A DNA stretch of 64,000 nucleotides from Clostridiaceae bacterium (GTDB lineage Bacteria > Bacillota > Clostridia > Oscillospirales > Acutalibacteraceae). Numbering within the stretch: the stretch's first letter is position 1; each line of letters begins with the position of its first letter. The stretch spans positions 1 through 64,000 of the forward strand of contig JAEDHT010000001.1 of assembly GCA_016296885.1 (NCBI GenBank), written 5' to 3'. Positions 27,643 to 36,330 of the stretch are shown in pieces. The translations under genes and the position numbers were made by a program. The notes under the pieces are model-generated. The model made no database searches and was not told the DNA's origin. It saw only the letters and a list, made by a program, of their open reading frames with translations.

Positions 27643-28641
27643 ATGAAGATTAAAAACAGAGAAGTTTATAACTATGTTAATGGCAATTTTATGCAATCTA
27701 AGCTGTGGGCAAATGTGAAAAATAACTGGATACCGGAATATATTTCGGTGACAGATGATGATGGCATGATAAAAGCCACTGCGCTTATCTTTGTGAAGAA
27801 AATACCGTTTCTTAACACCGCTCTGCTCTATGCATCGCGTGGCCCTGTGTGTGATTTTCATGATAAAGATACATTGACACAGCTTTTTGAAAAGATAAAG
27901 GGGCTTGCAAAAAGATACAATGCATATGCATTGAAAATGGACCCTCTGATAGACACAGAAGACCATATAGCAATAGAAAATCTAAAATTGTTGGGATTTG
28001 TATATCATGGCGAGAAGACCGGCTATCAGAACATCCAGTGTCGTGAAAATTATGTTCTTGATATATGTGGCAGAAATGCAGATGAAATTTTTGATAGCTT
28101 TAAGACAAAATGCAGATACAATATTCGCCTTGCTATGCGTAAGGACGTTAAATGTAGCTTTTATGGGGCAGAAAAGCTGGATGATTTTTATAATATGATG
28201 CTCGCCACAGCTAAGAGAGATGGCTTTTGCATGAGAAGCAAAGAATATTTTTCGAGGATTTTGCAAAGCTTTGGCAAAAGAGCAAGGTTATGCATATGCT
28301 ATTTTGAAAATGTACCGCTATCGGGTGCGCTGTGCATAGAGTATGGCGGAGTAATGAGCTATGTGTATGGATGTTCGTCTGATTGTATGCGAAATTTTAT
28401 GCCAAATTATCTAATGCAGTGGACGATGATAGAATATTGTGCTGAACATAAGCTAGACACATACGATTTTTGCGGAATACCATATTGGGACGATAAATCT
28501 CACAAAAACTATGGAGTCTACAAGTTTAAGCAAAATTTTAATGGAAAAGTTAAGGTTTATGCAGGCGAGTTTGACTATACATTCAGAAAGGTTATAAACG
28601 CTTTTGCAGATTTTGTGCTTATGATAAAAAGTAGGCTTTAA
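27643..28641 (+). CDS. FemABX-type peptidoglycan bridge aminoacyltransferase
   Basis: Resembles the FemA/FemB/FemX family, which transfers amino acids from aminoacyl-tRNA to the lipid II stem peptide. It is a soluble protein of 332 aa with two GNAT-like halves. Family-like segments are NGNFMQSKLWANVK (N terminus), LLYASRGPVCDFHD, FKTKCRYNIRLAMRK, and the closing YKFKQNFNGKVKVYAGEFDY. AAAGGGGATG precedes the ATG. It lies 100 bases after the two-component cluster and is followed by a terminator. The amino acid added cannot be read from sequence. Confidence 0.86.
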   Translation: MKIKNREVYNYVNGNFMQSKLWANVKNNWIPEYISVTDDDGMIKATALIFVKKIPFLNTALLYASRGPVCDFHDKDTLTQLFEKIKGLAKRYNAYALKMDPLIDTEDHIAIENLKLLGFVYHGEKTGYQNIQCRENYVLDICGRNADEIFDSFKTKCRYNIRLAMRKDVKCSFYGAEKLDDFYNMMLATAKRDGFCMRSKEYFSRILQSFGKRARLCICYFENVPLSGALCIEYGGVMSYVYGCSSDCMRNFMPNYLMQWTMIEYCAEHKLDTYDFCGIPYWDDKSHKNYGVYKFKQNFNGKVKVYAGEFDYTFRKVINAFADFVLMIKSRL

Positions 28642-28660
28642 GTCACAATATGTTGATTAA

Positions 28661-28704
28661 AAAGGGGTTTGATTATTATGGTCAAATCCCTTTGTTATTT
28701 TTTA
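28661..28704 (+). terminator. Terminator after the FemABX-type gene
   Basis: AAAGGGGTTTGA (28661-28672) pairs with TCAAATCCCTTT (28682-28693), followed by a T-rich run. Confidence 0.8.
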
Positions 28705-28735
28705 TACAATTCTATAAAAAAATAAGGTGCAGAAC

Positions 28736-28764
28736 TTGAAATTTTTAAAGAATTACTATATAAT
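28736..28764 (+). promoter_or_regulatory. Promoter of nth
   Basis: TTGAAA (28736-28741), a 17-base spacer and TATAAT (28759-28764), 26 bases before the chosen nth start codon. Confidence 0.65.
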
Positions 28765-28789
28765 GTAGAAAAATGAGGGATTGTACGCT

Positions 28790-29416
28790 ATGGATTTATA
28801 TCAAAAAGCGGCACTTGCCGTAGAAAGCCTAGAAAAAGAATATCCTGATGCTGTGTGTTCGCTTAAATACACAGATGCGTTTCAGTTGCTCATTGCCACA
28901 AGGTTGGCGGCACAATGCACTGATTTAAGAGTGAATATGGTGACTCCTGCTCTATTTGAAAAATATCCTGATATACCCAGCATGGCTGCAGCAGATGTGG
29001 CTGATGTGGAAGATATTATCAAGAGTTGCGGATTATACAAAACCAAAGCTCGTGATATTGTGAGCTGTGCTGTGATGCTCAGAGATGAGTTTGATGGCAA
29101 GGTGCCTGACGAGATATCGCAGTTGATAAAATTGCCCGGTATCGGCAGAAAGACTGCCAATCTCGTGGTGGGCGATATTTATGGCAAGAGTGCTGTCGTT
29201 GTAGACACGCATTGCATCAGAATCACCAGAAGACTTGGTTTCCACAATCTCAAGGATCCCACAAGGATAGAGATGCTTCTCAGAGAGTATTTGCCACCAA
29301 TCAAATCTAACGATTTTTGCCATAGGCTGGTGCTACATGGCAGAGCTGTGTGTACAGCACGCAGTCCGAAATGTGACAAATGCTGTATGAATGGATTTTG
29401 TAGCAAGTTGATTTGA
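28790..29416 (+). CDS. nth: Endonuclease III (DNA glycosylase/AP lyase)
   Basis: Base-excision repair enzyme that removes oxidised pyrimidines. The helix-hairpin-helix motif LPGIGRKTANLVVGD contains the catalytic Lys, and VVDTHCIRITRRLG contains the catalytic Asp. The C terminus has the 4Fe-4S ligand pattern C-x6-C-x2-C-x5-C (CTARSPKCDKCCMNGFC). At 208 aa it is a standard length. The ATG at 28790 sits 9 bases after GAGGGA; an upstream in-frame TTG at 28781 directly abuts that site and is less likely. The following membrane-protein gene begins 13 bases after the stop. Confidence 0.96.
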   Translation: MDLYQKAALAVESLEKEYPDAVCSLKYTDAFQLLIATRLAAQCTDLRVNMVTPALFEKYPDIPSMAAADVADVEDIIKSCGLYKTKARDIVSCAVMLRDEFDGKVPDEISQLIKLPGIGRKTANLVVGDIYGKSAVVVDTHCIRITRRLGFHNLKDPTRIEMLLREYLPPIKSNDFCHRLVLHGRAVCTARSPKCDKCCMNGFCSKLI

Positions 29417-29429
29417 GGAGAGTATGACT

Positions 29430-30605
29430 ATGAATAATTATACAAGTCTTAACCCAAGACAACATCTAAAAAACTTTTTTTCAAAGCCAATTTTTCTTGT
29501 TATGGCTATTCTTTGTGCCTGTTCACTGGTGTTTTCTATTATTTCAGGATTTTTTGATGAGCCTCTTACATATGGAGCTTACGAAGTGTTTCCTGGTTCC
29601 GAATCTATGATAGATCAGTTTGAAAGCTTTGATGATATAACGGTGAGCAATAATGTGAGCTTTATGAGTCCGCTTATATATAGTATTGCTATGTTTTTGC
29701 TTTACTTCTTGTCAAAAGCCGAGAAAATAACTGTTACACCAAAACCTACCTTTGTCATATTTAAGGTGCTTGCTATCATAGGATTGGTATCTGTTGGATT
29801 TTTGTCGCTTGTGTTTTTTATAATAGCACTGATGTTTGGGTTTTTCCTCGCAGGTGTAGACACCTTTGGAGGTATGTTAGACTCGATAGTCGAGCAAGGT
29901 GCACAGAATATGAGCCTTATGTCTGTTAATATGTTAGACTCATATGCATATGATGTTGAAGATTATTTTGGCGTAGGAGGAACGGTTGCTTTGGTTCTAT
30001 CCATTGTAATATTGTTGTTCCTCGTGATATTGCTGGCAGCTTGTTTTATCTATCTTATATCTATGCTCAAATACTCTTCTTCGCTGAACAAAAGCTTAGA
30101 AGAGCCTTATCTGCATAATAAAGGCGCAAAGCTGTTTGGTGTATTCTCTGTGATAATGGGAGTTTCAACTATATTGAGTTTAGCATATGTGGGTATATTG
30201 TTTGTAGTTGTTGAAGATTTCGTTTCAGCTACTCCGTTTTATGTTTTGCAAATACTTGCGGGATTGTGTATGGGATGCTATAATATTCTTTTCGGAGTGA
30301 TGTCTGTTAAGTATGCAAACTATGCGAAGAATGTAAACAATGGCTTGGCTGAGGAATATAAAAATTACTATTACAACAATCCTCAATATAATCCGTATAA
30401 TAATAATCAGAGCGCAATGCCATATCAGAGCGATCCTTATGGTGCTTCAAATCAGAATTCCTATAATGCTCCGAACGGCAACCAATACGTTTCGTATCCT
30501 GGAGAGCGATATATGCAAAACAACCAATATTATCAAAACAACGATCAGCAGGAGGAGCAGTTTACAGAGAACCCATATTCCAGCTCTGATTCTCAACAAA
30601 ACTGA
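29430..30605 (+). CDS. Polytopic membrane protein with Asn/Tyr/Gln-rich tail
   Basis: Not recognised. An N-terminal hydrophobic segment (~20-40), then about four more membrane segments between ~80 and ~290, followed by a low-complexity tail of some 80 residues rich in Asn, Tyr, Gln and Pro (for example YYYNNPQYNPYNNN). The tail is probably cytoplasmic and disordered. The ATG at 29430 is 9 bases after GAGGAG; an alternative ATG at 29424 is too close to the site. It is tightly linked downstream of nth and upstream of a small membrane protein. Confidence 0.8.
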   Translation: MNNYTSLNPRQHLKNFFSKPIFLVMAILCACSLVFSIISGFFDEPLTYGAYEVFPGSESMIDQFESFDDITVSNNVSFMSPLIYSIAMFLLYFLSKAEKITVTPKPTFVIFKVLAIIGLVSVGFLSLVFFIIALMFGFFLAGVDTFGGMLDSIVEQGAQNMSLMSVNMLDSYAYDVEDYFGVGGTVALVLSIVILLFLVILLAACFIYLISMLKYSSSLNKSLEEPYLHNKGAKLFGVFSVIMGVSTILSLAYVGILFVVVEDFVSATPFYVLQILAGLCMGCYNILFGVMSVKYANYAKNVNNGLAEEYKNYYYNNPQYNPYNNNQSAMPYQSDPYGASNQNSYNAPNGNQYVSYPGERYMQNNQYYQNNDQQEEQFTENPYSSSDSQQN

Positions 30606-30655
30606 TTTTTTATAAGACGAAATTATACCGAAAATAGGTGATAATTACGATAGGA

Positions 30656-30952
30656 ATGAGAAAAGCATTAAAAATACTATTAGGTGTTTTTATTATGTGG
30701 CTGGTATTTTTTGTGTGTGACTTTTCACTAGCCAGCCATCACAGAGATCCTGTGTTTTGTCTTACCAGAGAGTATATCTCAGAGAATGATAAGGACTATT
30801 TGGGTCTATTTTATAGAATAAAAAAGGAAGTAGCATATACAGATGAAAATGGCGAAGAAGTGATCACCTATGTGCTGATGCCGTGGTTTAGTGATGATCT
30901 CAAATACCACTTTAGTATTGGGTCATATTATGACAAATACAAATACAAATAA
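30656..30952 (+). CDS. Small membrane-anchored protein of unknown function
   Basis: About 98 aa. One hydrophobic N-terminal segment (LKILLGVFIMWLVFFVCDF), then a polar domain ending in a Lys/Tyr-rich tail (YYDKYKYK). The start is uncertain: ATG at 30656 has AGGA only two bases upstream, and an in-frame GTG at 30638 would add six residues. It lies 50 bases after the Asn/Tyr-rich membrane protein. No family recognised. Confidence 0.6.
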   Translation: MRKALKILLGVFIMWLVFFVCDFSLASHHRDPVFCLTREYISENDKDYLGLFYRIKKEVAYTDENGEEVITYVLMPWFSDDLKYHFSIGSYYDKYKYK

Positions 30953-31035
30953 TTAGTATAATCTTTTAAATCTTAAGTTAAAATAATTTTTTAAATCTGT
31001 CTAAAATTGATGCTGTTAATTGTTTATATATCAGT

Positions 31036-31092
31036 GGCTCGAAAAAGTAGGTGACCGGTATTATTTTTGAGCCTATGGTTTATTAAACCTAC
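31036..31092 (+). other. Possible pseudoknot-forming leader element
   Basis: In the gap before the SH3-dockerin gene, GGCTCGAAAAA (31036-31046) can pair with TTTTTGAGCC (ending 31073). The loop sequence GTAGGT (31047-31052) is complementary to ACCTAC downstream (31087-31092), allowing an H-type pseudoknot. A competing palindrome GGTTTATTAAACC lies at 31078-31090. No known riboswitch consensus was recognised. Confidence 0.3.
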
Positions 31093-31128
31093 AGCATTGT
31101 ATTTTAATAAACAAAGGAAAGCTCTAGA

Positions 31129-31200
31129 ATGTCTGCTATGATACTATGTTTTTTGATGTTTTTTATTGCTCTGTGTTTTTATGATACCGAGGGTATATAA
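31129..31200 (+). CDS. Possible 23-residue hydrophobic micropeptide
   Basis: ATG at 31129 follows AAAGGAAA by about 10 bases and opens a 23-codon frame, mostly hydrophobic (ILCFLMFFIALCFYD), ending in TAA at 31200. It lies between the possible pseudoknot and the SH3-dockerin gene. It could be a single-span membrane micropeptide, a leader peptide or chance. Size and composition are seen; expression is unknown. Confidence 0.3.
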   Translation: MSAMILCFLMFFIALCFYDTEGI

Positions 31201-31275
31201 AAAATATTCAAAAAAACATAGTATTAAACAAGGGACCTTTTAAGGGTGACCAAAAAATTTACGGAGGTAATTATT

Positions 31276-34200
31276 ATGAACACTATCCACGATTCAAAGA
31301 AAATCGGGAACAAGGGTATGAAGCTTACTTCTATTCTTTTGGCTGTATTGATGGCATTCAGCATGATGATCACAGCCATTCCCGTATCTGCAAGCGCTGC
31401 TGAAAACAGCACTGTGGTTTCACAGGATGGCGAGCTAGGCAAATATAAGGTAACTTTAACAACCGGAAACCTTATCCTTCGCTCAATAGCAAGCACAAAC
31501 GGCGATCAGCTTGCACTTGTTCCTAACGGTACAATCGTAGATGTTACAGAAATCTCAAACGGTTTTGGTAAAACATCTTACAACGGCAAAGTAGGCTGGC
31601 TCTACATGGGCTATCTCACAAAGGTAGCAGATTCTGCAGAAGACGAATATATGGTTGGCGAGTATGTAGTAATCACAGATGGCGGCAACCTCATTCTTCG
31701 TGCAGAACCAAGTGGAAGCGGTAAACAGCTTACTACTGTTCCAAACTACACAGATGTATATGTTACAGAGATTACAAACGGCTATGGAAAAACAACCTAT
31801 AACGGTCAAACCGGTTGGCTTTCAATGCAGTATCTCTCAAAGACAGTTATAATTCATCCAAGCTATGAGGATGGTCTTTACCTTATTTCTGTAGGTGCAG
31901 GCTCAAACCTCGTAATGCGTGATACTGCTAGCTCATCAGGCAAGCAGGTTACTCTTGTTCCTGATGGCAAGTATGTTACAGTAACAGAGACAAAAGATGG
32001 CTATGGTAAGATTACATACAGTGGTTACACAGGCTGGATCTCAATGGCTTATGTTGTATCTGCTGATACACACATTGCTCCGGGCGAACCATCTACTCCT
32101 GGTACATACTATGTTGCAACAGAAGAGGGCAACCTCATTCTTCGTGACACAAACGGTACAGAGGGTAAGATCCTTGATCTCATTCCAAGAGGCTCTACAG
32201 TTGTTATATCAGAAGTAAATAACGGCTGGGGAAGAACAACATTTAACGGCAAATCCGGCTGGGTTTCAATGAACTACCTCAGAGTAAAGTCCAGCGATGT
32301 TGTAGAAGATGATAACTCAGAGACTACTATCGGTGTATACAAGGTTACAACAAACGGCGGAAACCTCGTTCTTCGTGACGCTCCAAGTGCTAGCGGAAAG
32401 CAGGTTGCTCTCGTTCCAAACGGTACACTTGTTACTATCACAGAGCTCCAAAACGGTTACGGCAAAACAACCTACAACGGTCAAACAGGTTGGCTTGCAC
32501 TTTCTTACCTCATTGCATATTCAGGTTCTGCTGATGATGACACATCATTATACAAAGTTCCTGGAAGCTATCAGGTAACAGTATCTTCCGGTAACCTCAT
32601 TCTCCGTGACTCTTCTGAGAACGGTACAATGATCGATTCGATCCCTAAGGGCACAATCCTTTATGTAACAGAGGTTAAGAACGGCTATGGTAAGGTAACT
32701 TACAATGGCAAAACCGGCTGGGTATCAATGAACTACCTCACATATGTATCTGATTCACAGTCTACAGATTCTAACCCTGTAACAGGTCAAACAGGCACAT
32801 ATATCATCACAACAAATGGTAGCGGACTCAACCTCAGAGCTGAGCCAAACCCTGCAGCCAGAGTTTATTTCTCTATTCCTAACGGCACAAAGATCGTTAT
32901 TACAGATGTAGTAAACGGTTATGGTAAAACAACATACAACGGCCAAACAGGCTGGATCTCAATGAGCTATCTCGTATATGTATCAGATGATGGTTCTGTT
33001 TCAGAGGATCTCCAGCCAGGTGAATACAGAGTTGCTACATCGAGTGGTAACCTCATTCTCCGTAGCGAGCCTTCTTCTGCAAGTGAGATACTCACTTCTA
33101 TTCCAAGTGGCACAGTTCTCACAATCACAGAGTTTAAGGACGGCTATGGCAAAACAACATACAACGGCCTCACAGGTTGGGTATCAGCTAACTATCTAGT
33201 AAAAGCTGGCGACGTTGTAGGTCCGATTGTAACAAATGGTAGATATCAGGTAACAACAAAGGATCCTAACAGCGCTCTTATCCTTCGTGAAGAGCCTTCT
33301 GCTTCAAGCAGACGTTTAGATATCGTTCCTAACGGTGCTATCGTTACTATTACAGAAGTTTACAACGGCTTTGGTAAAACAACATACAATGGCCAGACTG
33401 GTTGGCTTTCACTCCTCTATCTCACAGCTTTAGAGGACGGCGACAACAGAATCGGTAGCTATCAGGTTACAACTGCTGAGACTAACCTCGTTCTCCGTGA
33501 GAAGCCATCAACAGATTCATTAAAGCTCACATCTATTCCAAAGGGAACAATCATCTATATCTCTGAAGTTAAAGATGGTTGGGGCAAAACAAGATACAAC
33601 GGCCTTGACGGTTGGGTAGCTATGAACTACCTCACATTTGTAAGCGATAGCGATATTGCTACAGATACAGGCTCAGGAGAGTCAAACAATCCAGGTAACT
33701 ACACAGTTACCACAAACGGCGGTAACCTCATTCTCCGTGATGCTCCAAGTGCTAGCGGTAAGCAGCTTGCTCTTATCCCTAACGGCACTGTTCTCACAAT
33801 CACAGAGATTAAAGACGGTTATGGTAAAACAAGATATAACGGCATCGACGGCTGGGTATCAATGTCATACCTCAGAGCCGGCGGTAGCACAGGCGATGAC
33901 AAGGGTTATGCTCTTGGTAACTACAAGGTAGTATTAAGTTCCGGTAACCTCAATCTTCGTGAAGAACCAAACGTTTCTGCAAGAGTAATTGAAAGCATTC
34001 CAAACGGCACAGCACTCGTTATCACAGAAGTTAGAAACGGCTGGGGTAAAACAACATACAACGGCAAGACAGGCTGGGTATCAATGGCTTACCTAGTATT
34101 CGTTCCAAGTGACGATAATTCTGACAACGAAATCAACGGTGGCAGTGACGGTGAAATTTCTGATGAGTTAACACTTCCATATGTAGTAGATGAAAACTAC

Positions 34201-35082
34201 TGCGATTCTTTGGCAGTATATGAGAGCGCATCTACAGAGTCAGAAAAGGTTGGCACAATCAATGCATTAGAGGTAGTATACCTCCACAAAGTTTCCGGCG
34301 ACTGGGGCTACATCTCATACGAAGATGAAGATGGAAACGTTATCTCCGGTTGGGTAAGAATGGATATGCTCACAAACCTCTATGTTTACAATGGTAGCAC
34401 AGAGGGTGCATCTAAGGGTGCAGTTATGTATGTTCTCACACTCGACGAGGATGGCGTAATCAATCTCCACGAGGAAAAGAGCATCTTCTCTAAGGTTCTC
34501 ACAAGAATTCCAAACGGTAAGCTTCTCTATGTTCAGGAGATTGACGGAGCATGGGCAAAGGTTACTTATAATGGTAAGACAGGCTGGATTCTCCACACAT
34601 TCCTCACAACAGGCGACACAAAGGCTATCAAGGATGCTATAGATGATTATCTCAGAAATCATCCAAACGAAGAGATCGACTATGAGAAGCTTCTCAACGA
34701 TATCCTCGATAAGCTTGGCCTCAACGACAAGGAAAACGAGAATACAGATAATGAAATTGAAAAAGATTCAAACCTCGACAACGACATTATAAAGGATCCT
34801 AATGATGGCGAGTTAGATAGCGACAATACAAACAATGGTTCAGACGACGATACTGTTTCTCCAGAAACTCATGTTCTCTATGGTGACGTTGACGTTAACG
34901 GCAAAGTAAACATGGAAGACGTTGTTCTCTTCCAGAGAGTTGTTGCTAAGCTTGACGATTTCAAAGCTCAAGGCTTTAAGAATGCAGACGTAAATGGCGA
35001 TGGCGTGAGAAACATGGAAGATATCGTTCTCATCCAGCAGTACATTGCAGAGCTTATTAAGCACTTCCCTGTTGAGGAATAA
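31276..35082 (+). CDS. Secreted SH3-repeat protein with C-terminal dockerin
   Basis: An exported protein of 1268 aa. The signal peptide covers ~1-38 (SILLAVLMAFSMMITAIPVS). Twelve canonical bacterial SH3 units run from ~60 to ~950, each with NLILR-type start, IPNGT, GYGKTTYNG and TGWVSMNYL elements, followed by two divergent units (~970-1125). A Lys/Asp/Glu/Asn-rich linker precedes a type I dockerin at ~1205-1265, with two calcium-binding repeats (DVDVNGKVNMEDVVLF and ADVNGDGVRNMEDIVLI). No catalytic domain is visible. SH3 units usually bind peptidoglycan, so the protein may hold a cohesin-bearing complex near the wall, or be carried by one. The ATG at 31276 follows ACGGAGGTAA. Confidence 0.92.
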   Translation: MNTIHDSKKIGNKGMKLTSILLAVLMAFSMMITAIPVSASAAENSTVVSQDGELGKYKVTLTTGNLILRSIASTNGDQLALVPNGTIVDVTEISNGFGKTSYNGKVGWLYMGYLTKVADSAEDEYMVGEYVVITDGGNLILRAEPSGSGKQLTTVPNYTDVYVTEITNGYGKTTYNGQTGWLSMQYLSKTVIIHPSYEDGLYLISVGAGSNLVMRDTASSSGKQVTLVPDGKYVTVTETKDGYGKITYSGYTGWISMAYVVSADTHIAPGEPSTPGTYYVATEEGNLILRDTNGTEGKILDLIPRGSTVVISEVNNGWGRTTFNGKSGWVSMNYLRVKSSDVVEDDNSETTIGVYKVTTNGGNLVLRDAPSASGKQVALVPNGTLVTITELQNGYGKTTYNGQTGWLALSYLIAYSGSADDDTSLYKVPGSYQVTVSSGNLILRDSSENGTMIDSIPKGTILYVTEVKNGYGKVTYNGKTGWVSMNYLTYVSDSQSTDSNPVTGQTGTYIITTNGSGLNLRAEPNPAARVYFSIPNGTKIVITDVVNGYGKTTYNGQTGWISMSYLVYVSDDGSVSEDLQPGEYRVATSSGNLILRSEPSSASEILTSIPSGTVLTITEFKDGYGKTTYNGLTGWVSANYLVKAGDVVGPIVTNGRYQVTTKDPNSALILREEPSASSRRLDIVPNGAIVTITEVYNGFGKTTYNGQTGWLSLLYLTALEDGDNRIGSYQVTTAETNLVLREKPSTDSLKLTSIPKGTIIYISEVKDGWGKTRYNGLDGWVAMNYLTFVSDSDIATDTGSGESNNPGNYTVTTNGGNLILRDAPSASGKQLALIPNGTVLTITEIKDGYGKTRYNGIDGWVSMSYLRAGGSTGDDKGYALGNYKVVLSSGNLNLREEPNVSARVIESIPNGTALVITEVRNGWGKTTYNGKTGWVSMAYLVFVPSDDNSDNEINGGSDGEISDELTLPYVVDENYCDSLAVYESASTESEKVGTINALEVVYLHKVSGDWGYISYEDEDGNVISGWVRMDMLTNLYVYNGSTEGASKGAVMYVLTLDEDGVINLHEEKSIFSKVLTRIPNGKLLYVQEIDGAWAKVTYNGKTGWILHTFLTTGDTKAIKDAIDDYLRNHPNEEIDYEKLLNDILDKLGLNDKENENTDNEIEKDSNLDNDIIKDPNDGELDSDNTNNGSDDDTVSPETHVLYGDVDVNGKVNMEDVVLFQRVVAKLDDFKAQGFKNADVNGDGVRNMEDIVLIQQYIAELIKHFPVEE

Positions 35083-35133
35083 TATCTTAACAAATAATTG
35101 ATTAGATAATCTAATTAAATAAAATGACTATCA

Positions 35134-35170
35134 CCCGATATCAAATTATTTGGTATCGGGGGATTTTTTT
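35134..35170 (+). terminator. Terminator of the SH3-dockerin gene
   Basis: CCCGATATCAAA (35134-35145) pairs with TTTGGTATCGGG (ending 35160) with one G-T position, followed by GGATTTTTTT. Confidence 0.85.
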
Positions 35171-35199
35171 ACTTTAAAGTATAAAAAAAGGTATAATGG

Positions 35200-35227
35200 T
35201 TGACAAAATAATATTTTGTTGTAAAAT
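35200..35227 (+). promoter_or_regulatory. Promoter of the CorC-like gene
   Basis: TTGACA (35200-35205), a 16-base spacer and TAAAAT (35222-35227), 45 bases before the ATG with its TCGGAGGAA site. Confidence 0.65.
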
Positions 35228-35272
35228 ATATAGGTGTAAAATAAATTTACTTATATATTCGGAGGAATAAAA

Positions 35273-36157
35273 ATGTCAGACGATGCTAACGGGCGAAGTA
35301 ATCAGCTCAAAAAGAATAATCAGACCGAAAAGAAACAATCAGTTTTTTCAAAGATTTTTAAAATAAGACAAAAGGAAGTCACAGAAGAAGAGATTATCGA
35401 GACTGCAAACGATGCAAGGCTCACAGGAGCTATTGATGATAACACCAGCAGATTGATACAGAGGGTTATCGATTTTGCAGATACCGATGCAGGCGATATT
35501 ATGACCCACCGTATAGATATGACAGCTATAGAAGACACAGGCACGATAAACGAGCTTGTGGAGCTGGCTATAGAATCAGGCAGATCACGTATACCTGTAT
35601 ACCATGAGGATATCGACAGTATAGTGGGAGCTGTGCACGTAAAGGATCTGCTTAGATATATCGGCAAGGACTCGCCGGATGATGTTAAGATAACCGACAT
35701 AATGCGACCGGTTCTTTTTGTACCTAGTTCTAAGGTGTGCAGTGAGCTTTTCTCTGAGATGACATCTAAGAAAACCCAGCTTGCAATCGTGGTGGATGAA
35801 TATGGCGGCACAGAAGGCCTTATCACCATGGAGGATATGCTGGAAGAGATAGTGGGCAATATTCAGGATGAATATGACGATGAGGAAGAGAACGTAGTTC
35901 AAATTTCTGATAATATATTCAATGTAGATGGTGCTACCGACATAGAGGAGATAGAAGAGCTGGTGGGGAGAGAAATACCACATGGTGATTGCGAAACTGT
36001 CGCCGGACTAATGCTCGATGTGCTTGGAGGCTTTCCTGAAGGTGATGATCATCCGTGCGTCAGAGTAGGCGAGCTAAAGCTTACAGCTGATGAATTTGAA
36101 GATAGACGAATCACTAAGATTACAATAGAGATTGAAAAGCAAGAGCAAAACGTTTAA
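35273..36157 (+). CDS. CBS-domain protein, CorC/HlyC-like
   Basis: A cytoplasmic protein of 294 aa with a basic N terminus, a CBS domain pair at ~70-200 (DIMTHRIDMTAIEDT, IMRPVLFVPSSKV, VVDEYGGTEGLITMEDMLEE) and a C-terminal CorC_HlyC (transporter-associated) domain at ~210-290. It lacks the membrane DUF21 domain of longer relatives. The family is linked to magnesium and cobalt efflux or resistance; the hemolysin label is historical. It has its own promoter and terminator, so it appears monocistronic. Confidence 0.9.
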   Translation: MSDDANGRSNQLKKNNQTEKKQSVFSKIFKIRQKEVTEEEIIETANDARLTGAIDDNTSRLIQRVIDFADTDAGDIMTHRIDMTAIEDTGTINELVELAIESGRSRIPVYHEDIDSIVGAVHVKDLLRYIGKDSPDDVKITDIMRPVLFVPSSKVCSELFSEMTSKKTQLAIVVDEYGGTEGLITMEDMLEEIVGNIQDEYDDEEENVVQISDNIFNVDGATDIEEIEELVGREIPHGDCETVAGLMLDVLGGFPEGDDHPCVRVGELKLTADEFEDRRITKITIEIEKQEQNV

Positions 36158-36174
36158 GCTTAAGATAAAATAAT

Positions 36175-36216
36175 ACAGCCGGAGGATAGAGAAAAATCCT
36201 CTGGCTGTTCTTTTTT
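36175..36216 (+). terminator. Terminator of the CorC-like gene
   Basis: ACAGCCGGAGGAT (36175-36187) pairs with ATCCTCTGGCTGT (36196-36208), followed by TCTTTTTT. Confidence 0.9.
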
Positions 36217-36237
36217 AGTGTTGATTATTAATGGAAT

Positions 36238-36281
36238 AAAAGAAGCGACACAGTTCCTTTTTAGGGATTGTATCGCTTCTT
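36238..36281 (-). terminator. Terminator of the NlpC/P60 gene
   Basis: The arms AGAAGCGA at 36241 and TCGCTTCT ending at 36280 form the base of a longer imperfect hairpin. On the minus strand it is followed by a T-rich run. It converges with the terminator of the upstream CorC-like gene. Confidence 0.75.
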
Positions 36282-36330
36282 TATTATATCATACTGCTAT
36301 TATGTCCAGCAGATATTTACAATATATTAA

